Shown here piece by piece: positions 7,981-9,007 of a stretch of DNA of 9,007 nt. The notes below the pieces were generated by a model. That model made no database searches, was not told where the DNA came from, and saw nothing but the letters and a program-made list of their open reading frames with translations. Source of the DNA: Competibacteraceae bacterium UBA3908 (GTDB lineage Bacteria; Pseudomonadota; Gammaproteobacteria; Competibacterales; Competibacteraceae); contig DGFE01000187.1 of the NCBI GenBank assembly GCA_002391525.1, positions 1-9,007 of the forward strand. Direction: 5' to 3'. A program made the position numbers and the translations under genes. Position 1 is the stretch's first letter. Each line of letters starts with the position of its first letter.

Positions 7981-8936
7981 GGTTGCGCCGCCTGGCCGGG
8001 TGCCAGATGGCGTTGGAGCTGTTGCAGTTGCGCCAACAGGATCCCGGCGCGTTGATAGCTGTGCGCTGGAAATTTCAACCCCGGATAGATGGGCTGGGGT
8101 GGCGGTTTGGCGCTGCCCAGGCGCTGGTACAGGAAATCGAGTTGGGAAACGATCATCGCAGCGACCAGATAGACGTCGCCCGGGTTCACGCGGTCCAGAT
8201 CGATCCGGCTGGTCTCGATAGTGAGGACGGCCAGTCCTTGCATGTCGAAGATGCGGACGATGCTTCGCAGACACTCGATCAGGCGAAGATAGACATCGCG
8301 GGGCAGCTTGTCCGGCTCGAACGGAGGTTCGGCGGGAATGCGGATCGCGTCGGGATAGGGGGCCAGCAGGCGGGCTGCGTAACCAATCGCCAGGGTGATT
8401 TCCTCGTAGACATCGCTGGGCGCGATGTGCCGCTCCAGCAACAGGTTCAGTTGACGGTTGAGGGTCAGGAGGGCGGTGAAGCTGTCCGTTGCGGGAATTC
8501 CGTTCCCGGCCATGGCGCCGCCGGTGTCCGCGATTTGCAGTTGCCGCATCGCCTGTCGTAGATTTTGATGGGCGTCCCGAATCCTGATCAGGACATCCTG
8601 GAGTTCGAGCCCGCCCGGAGGCGCGGGTGGCGGTTTCGTGTGCTCCCGCAAGATTTCAAAGGATAAGCGGTCGGTATTTTCCCACAGCATGAGCGCCTGA
8701 AAATAAAGATCGCGCGGCAGAGCGCTGCGGATGCCGATGTCCAGTTCGTTGATCCTGGGCGCGCCCATGAACCGGCGCAGACGCTCCAGGTCCTGGGCGA
8801 AGGACTGGATTTGGGTGGAGAGCGCGACGCCGTCGGCAACGGCGGGTTCGGAGGGCGGTTCCTGACCCGCCTGAAGAGTGGCGGGGGGGCCGGGGAACCC
8901 CCCGGCGGGCAGGGAGGAGAACGGGACAGAGAAACG
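7962..8936 (-). CDS. Unrecognised helical repeat protein with P-x-D-V-Y motifs, 5' end missing
   Basis: I do not recognise this family. About 324 genomic codons are visible; the frame continues right to an ATG at 8978, but the bases from 8937 onward are adapter, so the true start is lost. Numbered from 8978, a short motif recurs at the start of predicted amphipathic helices: PRDLY 88-92, PSDVY 187-191, PRDVY 227-231, PGDVY 266-270 and a faded PAHSY 304-308. The last four are 38-40 residues apart, and weaker echoes (LQDVL about 126-130, TDSF about 164-167) lie between the first two. This suggests an all-helical repeat fold. Pro-rich linkers occur at about 41-45, 116-121 and 291-296. No membrane segment is seen in the surviving part; a signal peptide could have been lost with the N-terminus. 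The stop lies 8 bases before the kinase start on the same strand, so the two are almost certainly one operon. A role as ligand-binding or accessory partner of the kinase is a guess from position. Confidence 0.75.
   Translation of the reverse strand, partial: RFSVPFSSLPAGGFPGPPATLQAGQEPPSEPAVADGVALSTQIQSFAQDLERLRRFMGAPRINELDIGIRSALPRDLYFQALMLWENTDRLSFEILREHTKPPPAPPGGLELQDVLIRIRDAHQNLRQAMRQLQIADTGGAMAGNGIPATDSFTALLTLNRQLNLLLERHIAPSDVYEEITLAIGYAARLLAPYPDAIRIPAEPPFEPDKLPRDVYLRLIECLRSIVRIFDMQGLAVLTIETSRIDLDRVNPGDVYLVAAMIVSQLDFLYQRLGSAKPPPQPIYPGLKFPAHSYQRAGILLAQLQQLQRHLAPGQAAQPLPEPR
8889..8906. repeat. GC-only hairpin next to a G7 run near the contig end
   Basis: GCCGGGG (8889-8895) and CCCCGGC (8900-8906) are exact inverted arms with a 4-base loop, directly after a run of seven G at 8883-8889. 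Such a structure is hard to sequence and may explain why the assembly stops about 30 bases later. The bases from here to 8936 may contain errors. Confidence 0.55.
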
Positions 8937-9007
8937 CGGGCTCTTATACACATATGACGCTGCCCCCGCAGAGGACACAGTAGAAATTCGTGGTCGCCGC
9001 GTCTTTA
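8937..9007 (+). other. Sequencing adapter read-through (Nextera mosaic end + i5 index + P5), not genomic
   Basis: CTCTTATACACAT (8941-8953) is 13 exact bases of the Tn5/Nextera mosaic end, and the bases that follow continue along the same adapter without a gap. TGACGCTGCC (8955-8964) is the Read 1 primer side. AGAGGACA (8970-8977) fills the i5 index slot and is one base from the reverse complement of index 503 as I remember it. GTGGTCGCCG within 8990-8999 is the P5 end. By hand count about 54 of 70 positions agree, with order and spacing exact, and the window ends one base past the end of P5. The mismatches look like low-quality read ends. The sequence is what a read running past a short insert into the i5 side would show. 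It encodes the first 14 residues of the last apparent reading frame, which are therefore false. Confidence 0.93.

Noticed and set aside
7954..8274. Longer start for the kinase at 8274, adding 107 residues
   Set aside because: The extra part overlaps the repeat-protein gene in another frame and is Arg/Pro-rich without structure. The ATG at 7953 gives a normal short cytoplasmic N-terminus before TM1.
8937..8955. End of a Tn5/IS50 transposon
   Set aside because: The mosaic-end similarity is real, but it continues directly into Read 1 primer, index and P5 sequence, which only a sequencing library contains. No transposase is near.

Overview
This 9,007-base window is GC-rich bacterial chromosome. 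Dense long reading frames, Shine-Dalgarno sites, an AqpZ-type aquaporin, a hybrid histidine kinase and palindromic GGGTGGGC/GCCCACCC repeats suggest a proteobacterium, probably a gammaproteobacterium. The species cannot be fixed from sequence alone. Both ends cut into genes, and the right end carries technical sequence, so this is probably a complete or end piece of a draft or metagenome contig.

Layout, left to right. (1) The 3' part of an ABC-transporter solute-binding protein on the + strand resembles, from memory, the glycerol/carbohydrate (GlpV-like) group. (2) A gap of about 290 bases is filled with four short palindromic repeats: two in one orientation, then two in the other. The last two sit in a 50-bp tandem duplication that runs into the 3' end of the next gene. 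(3) A complete aquaporin Z gene on the - strand has a perfect Shine-Dalgarno sequence. (4) A 136-base divergent promoter region follows. (5) A + strand gene encodes a 766-residue, poorly described membrane protein. It has an EF-hand near its N-terminus, a large cytoplasmic part with CxxC and CxC cysteine pairs, three membrane segments and a Pro/Ala-rich tail. (6) A short convergent gap holds a 12-bp-stem inverted repeat. (7) On the - strand is an apparent two-gene operon. Its upstream gene encodes an unrecognised helical repeat protein marked by P-x-D-V-Y motifs. Eight bases later comes a 945-residue hybrid sensor kinase (two membrane segments, extracytoplasmic helical sensor, HAMP, PAS, HisKA, HATPase, receiver). 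(8) The last ~71 bases are not genomic. They align without gaps to a Nextera/P5 sequencing adapter including its 8-base index, so the apparent start of the last gene is an artefact.

How the genes may work together: the solute-binding protein and AqpZ converge on the repeat cluster and both concern small-molecule or water passage, but they are not co-transcribed. The repeat protein and the kinase are very likely co-expressed and are the best candidates for a linked signalling module. The EF-hand membrane protein stands alone with its own ribosome binding site. No RNA genes, CRISPR arrays, transposases or phage genes were seen.
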